From assembly GCA_030835125.1 (NCBI GenBank), contig JAUQWM010000013.1:1-64000 (forward strand): a stretch of 64,000 nt of DNA, written 5' to 3'. The first letter of the stretch is position 1, and the number at the start of each line of letters is the position of its first letter. This stretch comes from Gemmatimonadaceae bacterium (GTDB lineage Bacteria; Gemmatimonadota; Gemmatimonadetes; Gemmatimonadales; Gemmatimonadaceae). Under the pieces are notes generated by a model. The model ran no database searches and was not told the origin of the DNA. It saw nothing but the letters and a program-made list of their open reading frames with translations. This document shows, one piece after another, positions 27,531 through 36,667 of the stretch. The position numbers were made by a program, and so were the translations under genes.

Positions 27531-28986
27531 AGCGCTCGGGATTCTCGGTCTTGATGATGGTGCGCCGGAAGACGTTCGGCGCGGACTGTTCGGTGAGGTC
27601 GGCCAGTTCGCCGGGGTACAGGACGTTGCCGCGATCGTCACTCACGATGCGCACCACCGGGCGCGAGATCGCCGCCGGGTTCGGGCTCACCGAGTGCACG
27701 ATGGCCAGCTCGAACGTGTCGAGCACGACCAGCGTCCCGACCGGGTAGATGCCGACGAGGTTGATGAACCCCTTCACGATGACCGGGTCGAAGCCGCGGC
27801 GCGGGTTGTCGCGCATGCCGGCGAGCACCGCCGCCGGCGAGAGGGGCACGGTCTGGTACGCCCGACGCGTGGTGGCTGCGTCGAAGCCGTCCGCCACCGC
27901 CACGACCTTGCTGAAGATGCTCTGGGTCCGCGGCCGCACGCTTCGCGGGTACCCGGAGAGGTCGGTCTTCATGTGGTGCTCGTAGGCTACCACCATGGCC
28001 CGGTAGGGCATGTCCTGCAGCGCCCGGATCTGGAACAGCGCCAGCACGCCCAGCCACGGGTGCGCGGCAAGCCAGCGCCAGTCGTCGTCGTTCAGCCCCT
28101 CGATCTTGTTCAGGACGCCGAGCGGCACGCGCGACTTCCCGATGTCGTGGAAGAGCGCGGCGAGCCCGAGGTCATACAGTTGCAGCTTGGTCAGCCCGAG
28201 CCGGCGGCCCAGCGCCACCGAGAAAATGCAGACGTTGACCGAGTGCGTGAACGTGTACTCGTCGTAGTCGCGGATGGTCGTGAGCCCGATCAGCGACGTT
28301 TCCTCGTTGAGGATCTGGTCGACGATGGTCTGCACCACGCGCTTGATCTTCTTGATGTTCGGCGCCTGCCCCATGCGCACCGAGGCCATGACCTCGCGCG
28401 TGACGGCCACCGAGTGCGAGTAGGTCCGCTTGGCGGCTTCCTTGGCGCGCCGCATGAAGTCGGAGTCGTCGTCCGTGACCGGCGGTTGTCCCAGCGTGAA
28501 CGTCGTCACGCCGGCCGCGTCCAGCTTCTCGGCGACGTCGTGGACCGTGACGTCCTCGCCCGACTGGCTGAGGGCCAGCAGCTGCGACAGCAGCACCAGC
28601 CAGTCGCGCGCGGTCGCGCCCTCGGCGATGTCGACCGTCCCCACGCCGCACTTCCGCAGCACGGACAGCAGGTGACTGAAGCTGGCGTAGTTGTCGAGGT
28701 CGAGCCGGAGGCGGGTCGAGTTGACGAAGATGAATTCACCGGACGTGCGGAGTTCCAGCTCCCGATCGTGCTCGATCAGGGTCCTGGCGGCGGCGACCAG
28801 GTCATTCAGCGCGTTGCGAACGGCCTCGTTCTCCGGCGGGTACAGGCGGATCACGCGCATCGCACCGTAGACCGACACGATCAGCACGCGCCCGGCCCGC
28901 CGGACGAATGACTCGGAGGCGACGTCCGCGACGGCGTCGCCGGATGCCGGCGGCGGGGCGGCGGCGCCTGCCCTGGCGTCGGTCAT
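27499..28986 (-). CDS. HD-GYP-type domain protein in the trp cluster
   Basis: A 495-residue cytoplasmic protein. Residues 30-140 form a domain also seen in the neighbouring HEAT protein. An HD-GYP domain follows: HD motif HDIGK at 280-284 and a GYP motif at 345-347, with VAVADGFDA near 362-370. The canonical HHExxDGxGYP reads HHMKTDLSGYP, so Glu and Gly of the HHE/DG parts are replaced while His and GYP remain. HD-GYP enzymes hydrolyse cyclic-di-GMP; activity here is uncertain. It overlaps the HEAT gene by ATGA upstream and trpA downstream. Confidence 0.85.
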   Translation of the reverse strand: MTDARAGAAAPPPASGDAVADVASESFVRRAGRVLIVSVYGAMRVIRLYPPENEAVRNALNDLVAAARTLIEHDRELELRTSGEFIFVNSTRLRLDLDNYASFSHLLSVLRKCGVGTVDIAEGATARDWLVLLSQLLALSQSGEDVTVHDVAEKLDAAGVTTFTLGQPPVTDDDSDFMRRAKEAAKRTYSHSVAVTREVMASVRMGQAPNIKKIKRVVQTIVDQILNEETSLIGLTTIRDYDEYTFTHSVNVCIFSVALGRRLGLTKLQLYDLGLAALFHDIGKSRVPLGVLNKIEGLNDDDWRWLAAHPWLGVLALFQIRALQDMPYRAMVVAYEHHMKTDLSGYPRSVRPRTQSIFSKVVAVADGFDAATTRRAYQTVPLSPAAVLAGMRDNPRRGFDPVIVKGFINLVGIYPVGTLVVLDTFELAIVHSVSPNPAAISRPVVRIVSDDRGNVLYPGELADLTEQSAPNVFRRTIIKTENPERYGINVGDYFV

Positions 28987-30677
28987 GGCGTTCCCCGCAG
29001 CGCCTTGCTCACCGCATTGCGCACCAGGATGTCCTTGTCGGCCCCGCTCCGGCGCAGGCTGGCCAGGGCGGCGTCCGTGCCGATGCGCCCCAGCGCCATG
29101 GCGGCGCACGCGCGCACCTCGGCATCCTCCTTCCGGCTGAACAGGCCCTTCCGGTTGAGCAGTCCGTCGAGCATGCCGACGCCGCTCTCGCCGCAGAGGG
29201 CCCCGAAAGTCTCGAAGTACGCCATCTTCTCGGTGAGGTCCGCCGCCTGCAGCCGCTTGCCGGTGATGGCGGCCTCGATCTTCTGGACCGAGGCGCGGTG
29301 GTTCCGCGCGCCGAGCGACCGGACGGCGGCGATCCGCACCTCGCGGTCCTCGTCGTCGACCCCGCGATCGAGGTGCTGCATCGCGCCCGGCGTCCCGATC
29401 TCGGCCAGCGCGGTGACCGCGGCGAGGCGGACGGAGGCCTCCCCCTGCTGCAGCAGCCGCGCGAGCGCCGGGACGGCGGCCGCCGCCTTGAGCGCGCCCG
29501 CGCGGCGGATTGCCTCGAGCGCCACGTCGCGCTCCGCCGACCCCAGGAGCCGGACCAGCTCGGAGGTGTTCGCCGCGGCCAGGCGGTCGGCGGCGGATTC
29601 CAGCAGCGCCCGGACGCCGGGCGTGCCCATGCGGCCGATCCACTCGAAGATCGTGCCTAACGCCCCGACCCGGAGCTGCTCGAACAACTCGTTCAGCTCG
29701 GCCTGGGACGGCAGGTCGGTGCGCTCGTCCAGGGACTGCAGCAGCTGCGAGACCGCGGCCGGTTCACTCATCCGGTTGGGCAGCGACAGCAGCAGCTCGC
29801 GCTGCGCCGGCGTGATGTCCCGGGCCCGGTTCGCCGCAACGTTCGCCTCGCGCAGCAGGATCGCGACGGCGCGGAGCTGGCCCGTCGTGAGGAGGTTCAC
29901 CAGCATCCCGTCGAGGATGCCGCAGACCTCGTCGCGGATGGCCGGGTCCGTCTGCTGCTCGAAGACGTCGAGCAGGATCGACACCACGTTCTGCCGGAGC
30001 TCGGTCGCGTAGTGCTCGCGGATCTCGCGCTGGAGGTACTGCACCTCGTTCTCGTCGAGGAAGTAGAGCGTGGAGTCGAAGTCGTCCATGCTCACCACCC
30101 CGGCGGGCGCGATGTCCTCCTGCGCCGGCTCGCGGAGGGCGCGGGGATCCACCAGCCGCACCTGGTCGTCGTCGGTGCGATCGATCGGTCCGGCGGAATC
30201 GAAGCCGACGTCCACGTACCGGTAGCGGATGAACGCGAACTCGTGCTCCCAGAGGAGCGTCAGCAGGTCGTCTTCGCTCCCGCCCTTCCGGACCCGCGCG
30301 ATCGCCTGCACGAGCGCGAGGACCTCCTGGTCCTCGACCCCCTTCGACAGCTTCAACTCGCGGATCCCGTCCTTGTAGAGGATCCACGGCAGCGCATCGC
30401 TCGTCTTCTCCGTCTCGGTGACCGCCGCGTGCCCGTCCACCAGGATCTGCGTGTCCGTCACCTGGAACGTCACCTCGTCGGTGTGCGCCCAGACCGCCGC
30501 GAAGGAACCGCGCAGCGTCTCGAGGGCCTTGAGGTAGGTGGGGTTGTTCTGCAGGTACAACAGGTGGGCACGCACCGCGCGCGACACGAGCCGCAACATC
30601 TCCTCGACCGGGGTGATGTTGAACGGGGGCTCGGATCGCTCCGTGTCGCGCTGTCCTGGTGTCGCCGGTGAGGTCAC
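28983..30677 (-). CDS. HEAT-repeat protein in the trp cluster
   Basis: A 564-residue protein. Residues 20-130 form an N-terminal domain with a pattern shared with the next gene ([20 protein letters not shown], then DTQILVDG and [11 protein letters not shown]). A charged middle follows, and from about residue 330 there are HEAT repeats, for example [26 protein letters not shown] and [17 protein letters not shown]. No catalytic motif is seen; HEAT solenoids usually mediate protein contacts. The GTG start overlaps the trpB stop (GTGA) and the stop overlaps the HD-GYP start (ATGA), so it is part of the trp operon by translational coupling. Confidence 0.85.
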   Translation of the reverse strand: MTSPATPGQRDTERSEPPFNITPVEEMLRLVSRAVRAHLLYLQNNPTYLKALETLRGSFAAVWAHTDEVTFQVTDTQILVDGHAAVTETEKTSDALPWILYKDGIRELKLSKGVEDQEVLALVQAIARVRKGGSEDDLLTLLWEHEFAFIRYRYVDVGFDSAGPIDRTDDDQVRLVDPRALREPAQEDIAPAGVVSMDDFDSTLYFLDENEVQYLQREIREHYATELRQNVVSILLDVFEQQTDPAIRDEVCGILDGMLVNLLTTGQLRAVAILLREANVAANRARDITPAQRELLLSLPNRMSEPAAVSQLLQSLDERTDLPSQAELNELFEQLRVGALGTIFEWIGRMGTPGVRALLESAADRLAAANTSELVRLLGSAERDVALEAIRRAGALKAAAAVPALARLLQQGEASVRLAAVTALAEIGTPGAMQHLDRGVDDEDREVRIAAVRSLGARNHRASVQKIEAAITGKRLQAADLTEKMAYFETFGALCGESGVGMLDGLLNRKGLFSRKEDAEVRACAAMALGRIGTDAALASLRRSGADKDILVRNAVSKALRGTP

Positions 30678-31849
30678 GCTGGCAAAATACCCGATTCGCT
30701 GAGTTGTGCCACGTCCTTGTCTCCGCGACCGCTGACGCAGACGACCACGTTCTCGTCAGGCGTCCAGCGGCCGCGCGAGGCATCCATCCAGGCGATCGCA
30801 TGCGCCGTCTCGAGCGCCGGGATGATGCCTTCCAGCCGGCTGAGGAGCCCGAGCCCCGCGATCGCTTCGTCATCGGTGACCGCGACGTAGGTGCCGCGGC
30901 CACTGTCCTTCCACCAGGCATGCTCCGGTCCCACGCCCGGGTAATCGAGTCCCGCCGAAATGCTGTGCGCCGGATGCACCTGCCCGTGCTCGTCCTGCAG
31001 CAGGTAGCTGAGCGACCCATGGAGCACACCGGGCCGGCCGCTGGTCAGTGACGCCGAGTGGTGTCCGCTCTCGAGTCCCCGGCCCGCCGCTTCTACTCCG
31101 ACGAGTTCGACGCCCTGGTCGTCAACGAATCCCGCGAAGATCCCGGCGGCGTTCGAGCCACCCCCGACACACGCCACCACGGTGCGCGGCAGCGCTCCCG
31201 CCTGCGCCAGGACCTGGGCCCGCGCCTCGCGCCCGATCACCGACTGGAATTCCCGCACCATCCGCGGGTAGGGCGCCGGCCCCACCACCGACCCGATGAT
31301 GTAGTGGCTGTCCCTGACGTTCGTGACCCAGTCGCGAATCGCCTCGGTCGTCGCATCCTTCAGCGTCCGCGTGCCGGAGGTGACGGGCACCACCTTCGCC
31401 CCGAGCAGGTGCATGCGGTACACGTTGAGGGCCTGCCGGCGCATGTCCTCCTCGCCCATGTAGACCACGCAGGCGAGCCCGAAGCGCGCACAGATCGTGG
31501 CCGTTGCCACGCCATGCTGCCCGGCGCCGGTTTCGGCGATGATCCGGCGCTTGCCCATGCGCACGGCGAGCAGCGCCTGCCCCACCGTGTTGTTGATCTT
31601 GTGCGCGCCGGTGTGGTTCAGGTCCTCGCGCTTGAGCCAGACCCTGGCGCCGATGCGCTCGCCGAAGCGCGGCGCCGACGTAAGGGGCGTCGGCCGGCCG
31701 ACATACTCGGCCAGCAGGTGGTCGAGCTCCGCGGTGAATGCGGGGTCGGCCTGCGCCGCCGCGAGCGCGACCTCGAGCTCTTCCAATGCGGGCATGAGCG
31801 TCTCGGGGACGTATTGCCCGCCGTATGCGCCGAAGCGCGTTGCAGTCAT
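30674..31849 (-). CDS. trpB: Tryptophan synthase beta chain
   Basis: A 391-residue PLP enzyme. The PLP lysine is Lys84 in [11 protein letters not shown], with the phosphate-binding loop [12 protein letters not shown] and the catalytic Glu region [12 protein letters not shown]. It joins indole and serine to tryptophan. Length and motifs fit the TrpB1 type that pairs with TrpA. The ATG overlaps the trpF stop by 4 bp. Downstream it overlaps the HEAT gene rather than trpA. Confidence 0.97.
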   Translation of the reverse strand: MTATRFGAYGGQYVPETLMPALEELEVALAAAQADPAFTAELDHLLAEYVGRPTPLTSAPRFGERIGARVWLKREDLNHTGAHKINNTVGQALLAVRMGKRRIIAETGAGQHGVATATICARFGLACVVYMGEEDMRRQALNVYRMHLLGAKVVPVTSGTRTLKDATTEAIRDWVTNVRDSHYIIGSVVGPAPYPRMVREFQSVIGREARAQVLAQAGALPRTVVACVGGGSNAAGIFAGFVDDQGVELVGVEAAGRGLESGHHSASLTSGRPGVLHGSLSYLLQDEHGQVHPAHSISAGLDYPGVGPEHAWWKDSGRGTYVAVTDDEAIAGLGLLSRLEGIIPALETAHAIAWMDASRGRWTPDENVVVCVSGRGDKDVAQLSESGILPA

Positions 31850-32508
31850 CGATCGGGAACGAGAGTCGGTGGTCGGACGGCGCGCAGGAACGCCCCCATC
31901 CGCGCATGGTCCTTCACGCCGGGAGAAATCTCGACGCCTGACGACACATCCACCACGTCGGGTGACAACTGGTCGATGGCGTCGCGAACGTTCCCGGCGT
32001 GGAGCCCGCCCGCGAGGATCAGGCGCCGGCCCGCGCGCCGCGCGGCGACGTCGGCAGCCACCCGGGACCAGTCGAAGGCCTCACCCGTTCCGCCGAGGGA
32101 CGCGGAGGACATCGTGTCGAGGAGGATACCATCGGAACCGGTGAATGCCGCGCGATCCGCGTCGGTGAGGCCCGTCGGACCGACGCGCACCACCCGCCAG
32201 CACTCCGCGCCGGACAGGCCCCGCAGCGCCTCGAACGTGCCGGCAACGTCACCGCGCCCATGGAGCTGGATGACGTCCAGCGACGCGAGCGTGGCGGCTC
32301 GGGCAATGTCATCCGCCGGCTCATCGCCGAAGACACCGACGCGCCGGACGCTCGTCCCGTCGAGCACCTCGAACAGCTGCGCGGCGCGCGACGGCGTGAC
32401 CTGGCGCGGGCTGCTGGTCAGGATGACGCCGATGTACGACGCGCCAAGCCGCGCGGCTTCGAGCACGTCCTCTTCCCGGGTCATTCCGCAGAACTTGACC
32501 TCAGCCAT
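31846..32508 (-). CDS. trpF: Phosphoribosylanthranilate isomerase
   Basis: A 220-residue TIM barrel starting [15 protein letters not shown], the conserved KICGxTxxED start with the catalytic Cys. The general acid Asp and the phosphate site ([26 protein letters not shown]) are present. It converts N-(5'-phosphoribosyl)anthranilate to the carboxyphenylamino intermediate. It overlaps the end of trpC by 8 bp and trpB by 4 bp. Confidence 0.97.
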   Translation of the reverse strand: MAEVKFCGMTREEDVLEAARLGASYIGVILTSSPRQVTPSRAAQLFEVLDGTSVRRVGVFGDEPADDIARAATLASLDVIQLHGRGDVAGTFEALRGLSGAECWRVVRVGPTGLTDADRAAFTGSDGILLDTMSSASLGGTGEAFDWSRVAADVAARRAGRRLILAGGLHAGNVRDAIDQLSPDVVDVSSGVEISPGVKDHARMGAFLRAVRPPTLVPDR

Positions 32509-33322
32509 GCCGGGCGTTCCTGGGGACCCCGGTCAGGTCCCGGACCATCGACGATGCCTCGGCGACGACCGAGAGCGACGAACCCACCAGGACCGCATCG
32601 CCGCCCAGTGCCGCAACCGCTTCCACGTCCTGGCGCGTGGCAATTCCGCTCTCCGCAATGGCGAGGCACGACGGTGGGATTGCGGGGATGAGCCGGTCGA
32701 TGACTTCCGGCTCCATTACCAGGGTCTCGAGGTTGCGGCGATTCACGCCGATGACCGTCGCGCCGGCGTCGATCGCCCAGGCGAGTTCGGCCTCGTCGCG
32801 GACCTCGAACAGGGCCTCGATGCCCGCAGCACGCGCGGCGTCGGCCATGATCGCGGTGTCATCGGGGCCAAGCGCCCGCATGATGAGCAACGCAGCCGTC
32901 GCGCCAAGGGTGCGTGCCTCGAACAACTGGACCGGATGCACGTGGAAGTCCTTCTTCAGGAGCGGTACCGGAAGGACGCCGCGCACGGCCTCGAGGTCAG
33001 CGTTCGACCCACCGAATTCCGCCGGCTCGGTGAGAATCGACAGCGCCGCGGCACCCCCGTCCACATACTGTCGCGCTCGCTGGCTTGCGTTCAGTGACCC
33101 GTCGAGCGTGCCCTTCGAAGGCGACCGGCGTTTCACCTCGGCGATGACGGCGACGGGACCGCGAGCGAGACACTCCCGGAAGCTCTCGACCAGGAGCGGC
33201 GCCTCAGCGGCGCGCGCTTGCCACTCCTGGATGCTCCCGAGCGCGTCGGCTCGTCCCCGCGCCTGGCGGGTCAGCCGACCGAGCGCCCCGTCGGGCGGCG
33301 TCCAGAGAGTCCGAGCTTGCAC
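32501..33322 (-). CDS. trpC: Indole-3-glycerol phosphate synthase
   Basis: About 273 residues of a TIM barrel with AVIAEVKRRSPSKGTL (catalytic Lys and Glu region), PLLKKDFHVHP, GVNRRNLETL and AIAESGIATRQDVE, all IGPS signatures. It closes the indole ring before TrpA. The frame is open up to 33409 on the lexA start, but a GTG at 33322, preceded by AGGT at a suitable distance, gives a normal N-terminus (VQARTLWTPPDGALG). It is the first gene of the minus-strand trp run and is divergent from lexA. Confidence 0.96.
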   Translation of the reverse strand: MQARTLWTPPDGALGRLTRQARGRADALGSIQEWQARAAEAPLLVESFRECLARGPVAVIAEVKRRSPSKGTLDGSLNASQRARQYVDGGAAALSILTEPAEFGGSNADLEAVRGVLPVPLLKKDFHVHPVQLFEARTLGATAALLIMRALGPDDTAIMADAARAAGIEALFEVRDEAELAWAIDAGATVIGVNRRNLETLVMEPEVIDRLIPAIPPSCLAIAESGIATRQDVEAVAALGGDAVLVGSSLSVVAEASSMVRDLTGVPRNARHG

Positions 33323-33408
33323 TTCGGTACCTATTCGGCTATCGTGGTCTTCGGCTGATCTTCGGGTACGACCGTCCCGGTCGGCTCCCTGGCACAGAGA
33401 GGTTCGCA
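33323..33408. promoter_or_regulatory. Divergent trpC/lexA promoter region
   Basis: An 86-bp intergenic region that must carry both promoters. It contains repeated TTCGG words: TTCGGCT twice, TTCGGGTAC, and TTCGGTAC at its trpC edge. These could be a LexA operator of a non-classical type; neither the E. coli CTGT(N8)ACAG nor the Bacillus GAAC(N4)GTTC box is seen. AGAGG precedes the lexA ATG as ribosome-binding site. Confidence 0.35.
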
Positions 33409-34017
33409 ATGCCCCTGACCAAGCGCCAACGCGAGATCCTGAACTACCTGCAGTCGTATGCGGAGGAGCATGGCTACGCTCCGAGCTTCGACGAGATCGC
33501 CACGCAGTTCAACTATAACTCGCTGGCGACGGTCCACGAGCATCTCACGAACCTGGAGCGCAAGGGCTACATCAAGCGCACCTACAACGAGAGCCGGGCG
33601 ATCAACATCCTGCCCTCCGAGGTGTTCCAGCGAGCCGTCGAGTTGCCGCTGCACGGACGCGTGGCAGCCGGCATGCCGATCGAGGCGATCCAGGGGACGG
33701 AAACCATGGCGGTCCCCGAGGAACTCGTCCGGCGCCGGGGTGAGCACTACGTGCTCAAGGTGAAGGGCAGCTCGATGATCGACGAGCAGATCCGCGATGG
33801 CGACTTCGTGATCGTGAATGAGCGGCGGACCGCAGACAACGGCGAAATGGTGATCGCGCTGCTCAACGGGAATGCGGCGACGGTCAAGCGGTTCTATCGG
33901 GAGCGCGATGGGCGCATCCGTCTCCAGCCAGCCAACGACACGATGACCCCGATGTACGTCCACGAGGACGACATCCTGGTTCAGGGTGTCGTGGTTGGCG
34001 TCATCCGCAAGTACTGA
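33409..34017 (+). CDS. lexA: SOS repressor LexA
   Basis: A 202-residue protein with an N-terminal winged helix (LTKRQREILNYLQSYAEEHGYAPSF), a cleavage site between Ala87 and Gly88 (RVAAGMPI), and a catalytic dyad of Ser122 (GSSMID) and Lys160 (ATVKRF). These give normal RecA-stimulated self-cleavage and repression of the SOS regulon. An AGAGG ribosome-binding site precedes the ATG. It sits between trpC and trpD on the opposite strand, so it interrupts what is otherwise a trp gene neighbourhood. DNA-binding specificity cannot be read from the sequence alone. Confidence 0.95.
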   Translation: MPLTKRQREILNYLQSYAEEHGYAPSFDEIATQFNYNSLATVHEHLTNLERKGYIKRTYNESRAINILPSEVFQRAVELPLHGRVAAGMPIEAIQGTETMAVPEELVRRRGEHYVLKVKGSSMIDEQIRDGDFVIVNERRTADNGEMVIALLNGNAATVKRFYRERDGRIRLQPANDTMTPMYVHEDDILVQGVVVGVIRKY

Positions 34018-34120
34018 CCCGCGGGAGCCCTGGGCTGGACCGCCAGTAGAGTGTGAAGGCTGGGCACGCGGACGCTCGCGACATCGACCGCGAAGCTGTC
34101 GTTCCCTGCGCGCTCCGGGT

Positions 34121-35170
34121 TCAGGGCCTGGCTGGCCCTGGCTCTCGCAGGTAGGCGGCCTTCATCGTTTCCAGCGCGCGCATCCCCGCCCCCGACGCGA
34201 GCGCGTCACGCGCCCTTTCGACCGCCGCCTCGAGCGTGGCGACATCGCCGCTGACGTAGATCGCCGCCGCGGCATTGAGCAGGACCGCGGCTTGCGCCCC
34301 CGGGAGCCCGCCGCCGCCGAGCACCTCGACGATGATCTCCGCATTCCGTGCCGGATCCCCGCCCGCCAGGTCAGCCGCCGAGCCCACCGTGAAACCAAGG
34401 ACGGCCGGGTCGATGACCCACTCCCTCACGGCGCCCTCGCGCACCTCGGCCACCGCCGTCGGTCCGATCGGGGAGATCTCGTCCATCCCCGGTTCCCCGT
34501 GCACGACCAGCGCATGGATCGAGCCTAACGCGGCCAGGGCACCCGCCAGCAACGGCATCCGGTTCCGATCCGCGACCCCGACCACCTGGCGTCCCGCCCC
34601 GGCGGGGTTGGCCAATGGACCGACGATGTTCATCACCGTCGGGATGCCGAGTTCGCGACGGACCGGGCCGACGTGGCGCATGGCGGGGTGCAGCGTCGGC
34701 GCGAACATGAACACGATGCCGGCGCGACGCAGGACGTCACTCATCATCGCCGGGGTGGCGTCGAGCGGAACGCCCATCGCCTCCAGCACGTCGGCACTGC
34801 CGCTCCTCGACGTGAACGACCGGTTGCCGTGCTTGGCGACGCGCACGCCCGCCCCGGCTGCGAGGAGGGCCGCCGCGGTCGAGATGTTGAACGTCGTCAC
34901 GGAGCCCCCACCGGTCCCGCACGTATCCACCAATCCGGCGCGATCCCCGGCGTCGATCGGGATCATCGCGGCGCGAAGGGCCTGGGCGGCGCCCGCCACC
35001 TCATCGGCGGTTTCCCCCTTCACGCGCAGGGCCATCAGGAGCGCCGCGACCTGCGCCGGCGTGGCCTCCCCGGACATGATCGCGCCGAAGGCTTCCGCGG
35101 ACTCGGCCGCCGAAAGGGAGCCGCCGTGCGCCAGGCGCCGAACGGCGGACTGGACGGCGTCAGTTGCCAT
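34121..35170 (-). CDS. trpD: Anthranilate phosphoribosyltransferase
   Basis: A 349-residue protein with the PRPP-binding loop VDTCGTGGGSVTTFNIS, KHGNRSFTSRSGSADVLEAMG (anthranilate-binding Arg/His region) and NIVGPLANPAGAGRQVVGV. It attaches phosphoribose to anthranilate. The start overlaps the end of the GAF protein gene by 11 bp. trpE and trpG are not in the window, so tryptophan biosynthesis is split into at least three loci. Confidence 0.96.
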   Translation of the reverse strand: MATDAVQSAVRRLAHGGSLSAAESAEAFGAIMSGEATPAQVAALLMALRVKGETADEVAGAAQALRAAMIPIDAGDRAGLVDTCGTGGGSVTTFNISTAAALLAAGAGVRVAKHGNRSFTSRSGSADVLEAMGVPLDATPAMMSDVLRRAGIVFMFAPTLHPAMRHVGPVRRELGIPTVMNIVGPLANPAGAGRQVVGVADRNRMPLLAGALAALGSIHALVVHGEPGMDEISPIGPTAVAEVREGAVREWVIDPAVLGFTVGSAADLAGGDPARNAEIIVEVLGGGGLPGAQAAVLLNAAAAIYVSGDVATLEAAVERARDALASGAGMRALETMKAAYLREPGPARP

Positions 35171-36464
35171 CGATCCCGGCCAGCAGGCGGTCGACGAGCT
35201 GGGCGCGTGTCACGATGAGCGCGATCACCAGCCCCAGGAGCCGCACCCGCTCCACGTCTTCCTCGATGAACACCCCGCGCTTCGCGCGGTTCGTGAGGTT
35301 GACGACGCCGAGCAACTCGCCCTGGTAAACCAGGGGAAAGCTGATGAACGAACCTGTCGTCAGGTATTCATCGCGCAGGAGGGGATGCGCGGCACCATCG
35401 GCGACGTCCTGGACCAGCAGCGGCTCCCGCGTCGCCGCGACGATGCCCGACACGCCCTTTCCGAACTTCGTCCGCTGGCCAAGCCGGATGTGGGGAAGCA
35501 GGCCGCGCGCCGCCGCGAGGTACAGCGTCTCGGGCTCCGGCGCGCTGAGCATGAGGGAGCACCGCTGCGCCTGCATGTCGTCTCCCACCAGGGCCAGCAA
35601 CCCCGTCACGAGCTGGTCGGGCGCACCGGTGACGTTGTCCAGCGCCAGTGCGCGCTCCAGCAGGTAGAGCGTGCGGGTCTTCTGCCGGAGGGCCTCGTGC
35701 CGGCGGTGCAACTCGATGTGCGATTGCTCCAGTTGGCCCACCGCCGCCATCAGCTGTTGCTCGAGCGACTGGGCGCGGTGCGTCGCGCGCCGCGCGCCCT
35801 CCTCGGCCGTGTGGAGCGACTGCTCCAGCTGGATGCGCGCGGTCGCGTCATGTTCCCCGGAGTGCGCGGTGTCGCGCACCTGGCTCAGCTCGCGCTCGAG
35901 TTCGGACAGCCGCATGAGGTAGTCGGCGTGGACCTTCTGCGTCACCTCCTCGAGGGTGGTGACGGCCTCGTCGCGCGCCTCACGATCGGCAAACCTCGCG
36001 AAGGCAATGTCGAACAACGCGGCCGAGGAGGCGAAGCGCTCGCTGGTGCGCGTCCCGAACATCTTGCGCTGCTCGTAGAGCGCGAGCACCGCCGCGAGGG
36101 TGCCATCGGTCGTGAGCCCGCGCAGCGAGAGGAGGCCCCCGTCGGCGAATGGCGTCAACCCGAACAACCGCGCGTACTCGGCCGAACGTTCCCCGAGGTC
36201 GACGAACTGCCCGCCCCCCGCGATGAGCGTGCGGACGTGCGGAGGGAGGTGATCGAAGGTAGTGTCGACCGATCCTGTCTCGACATGACCGCCGGCGGGA
36301 GTCAGGCGTTCGCGGAGCATCTCCTTGCGGCCGTCGTAGCGCAGGAGCGCGACGATGGCGCTCCGGTCGCTGTCCATCAGCGCCTCACCGAGCGCCACCA
36401 GGCCAGCGTTCAGGTCCGGAGCGAGCGCGAGCGCGTGGGCGAGCGACGGAAGGGCGCGGGACAT
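35160..36464 (-). CDS. GAF-domain protein with central coiled coil
   Basis: About 434 residues. An N-terminal sensor-like region (1-165) is followed by a long helical stretch (about 170-265; ELERELSQVRDTAH, QSLEQQLMAAVGQLEQSH) predicted to be coiled coil. A C-terminal GAF domain follows (about 270-425; RCSLMLSAPEPETLYLAAARG, FGKGVSGIVAATREPLLVQD, LGVVNLTNR). There is no output domain, so it may act through protein contacts. The ATG at 36464 starts just 4 bp from a 7-bp repeat array. It is translationally linked to trpD downstream. Confidence 0.8.
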   Translation of the reverse strand: MSRALPSLAHALALAPDLNAGLVALGEALMDSDRSAIVALLRYDGRKEMLRERLTPAGGHVETGSVDTTFDHLPPHVRTLIAGGGQFVDLGERSAEYARLFGLTPFADGGLLSLRGLTTDGTLAAVLALYEQRKMFGTRTSERFASSAALFDIAFARFADREARDEAVTTLEEVTQKVHADYLMRLSELERELSQVRDTAHSGEHDATARIQLEQSLHTAEEGARRATHRAQSLEQQLMAAVGQLEQSHIELHRRHEALRQKTRTLYLLERALALDNVTGAPDQLVTGLLALVGDDMQAQRCSLMLSAPEPETLYLAAARGLLPHIRLGQRTKFGKGVSGIVAATREPLLVQDVADGAAHPLLRDEYLTTGSFISFPLVYQGELLGVVNLTNRAKRGVFIEEDVERVRLLGLVIALIVTRAQLVDRLLAGIDGN

Positions 36465-36468
36465 TCGT

Positions 36469-36496
36469 GACGGAGGACGGGTGACGTGGGCCGGGA
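36469..36496. repeat. Heptad tandem array (GACGGnn), left arm of inverted pair
   Basis: Four 7-bp units: GACGGAG, GACGGGT, GACGTGG, GCCGGGA. It begins 4 bp from the start codon of the GAF gene (minus strand), covering the ribosome-binding zone. Its reverse complement resembles the array at 36541-36568, giving a long imperfect hairpin with a 44-bp loop. Confidence 0.65.
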
Positions 36497-36540
36497 GAAG
36501 CACCTCGGGACGGCGGCGTCGTGCAGGCGTTCTGCGGACG

Positions 36541-36568
36541 CCGTCCCCCGTCTCCCGTCCCCCGACTT
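36541..36568. repeat. Heptad tandem array (CCGTCCC), right arm of inverted pair
   Basis: Four 7-bp units: CCGTCCC, CCGTCTC, CCGTCCC, CCGACTT. It lies between the divergent GAF and truA genes. The complement reads GACGGGA/GACGGGG, matching the units of the array at 36469. Confidence 0.75.
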
Positions 36569-36667
36569 GCGGTGTGAATGTGAGTCCCTAGGTCAAGCTA
36601 TGTCAATCGCTTCCGCTGGTTCACCGCTTGCTTGACTTGAAGTGGCGCCGGGCTAAGTTCCGATGCG

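Noticed and set aside
33323-33408. Possible trp attenuator or leader peptide upstream of trpC
   Set aside because: No Trp-rich short frame or terminator/antiterminator pair is visible in the 86-bp region.
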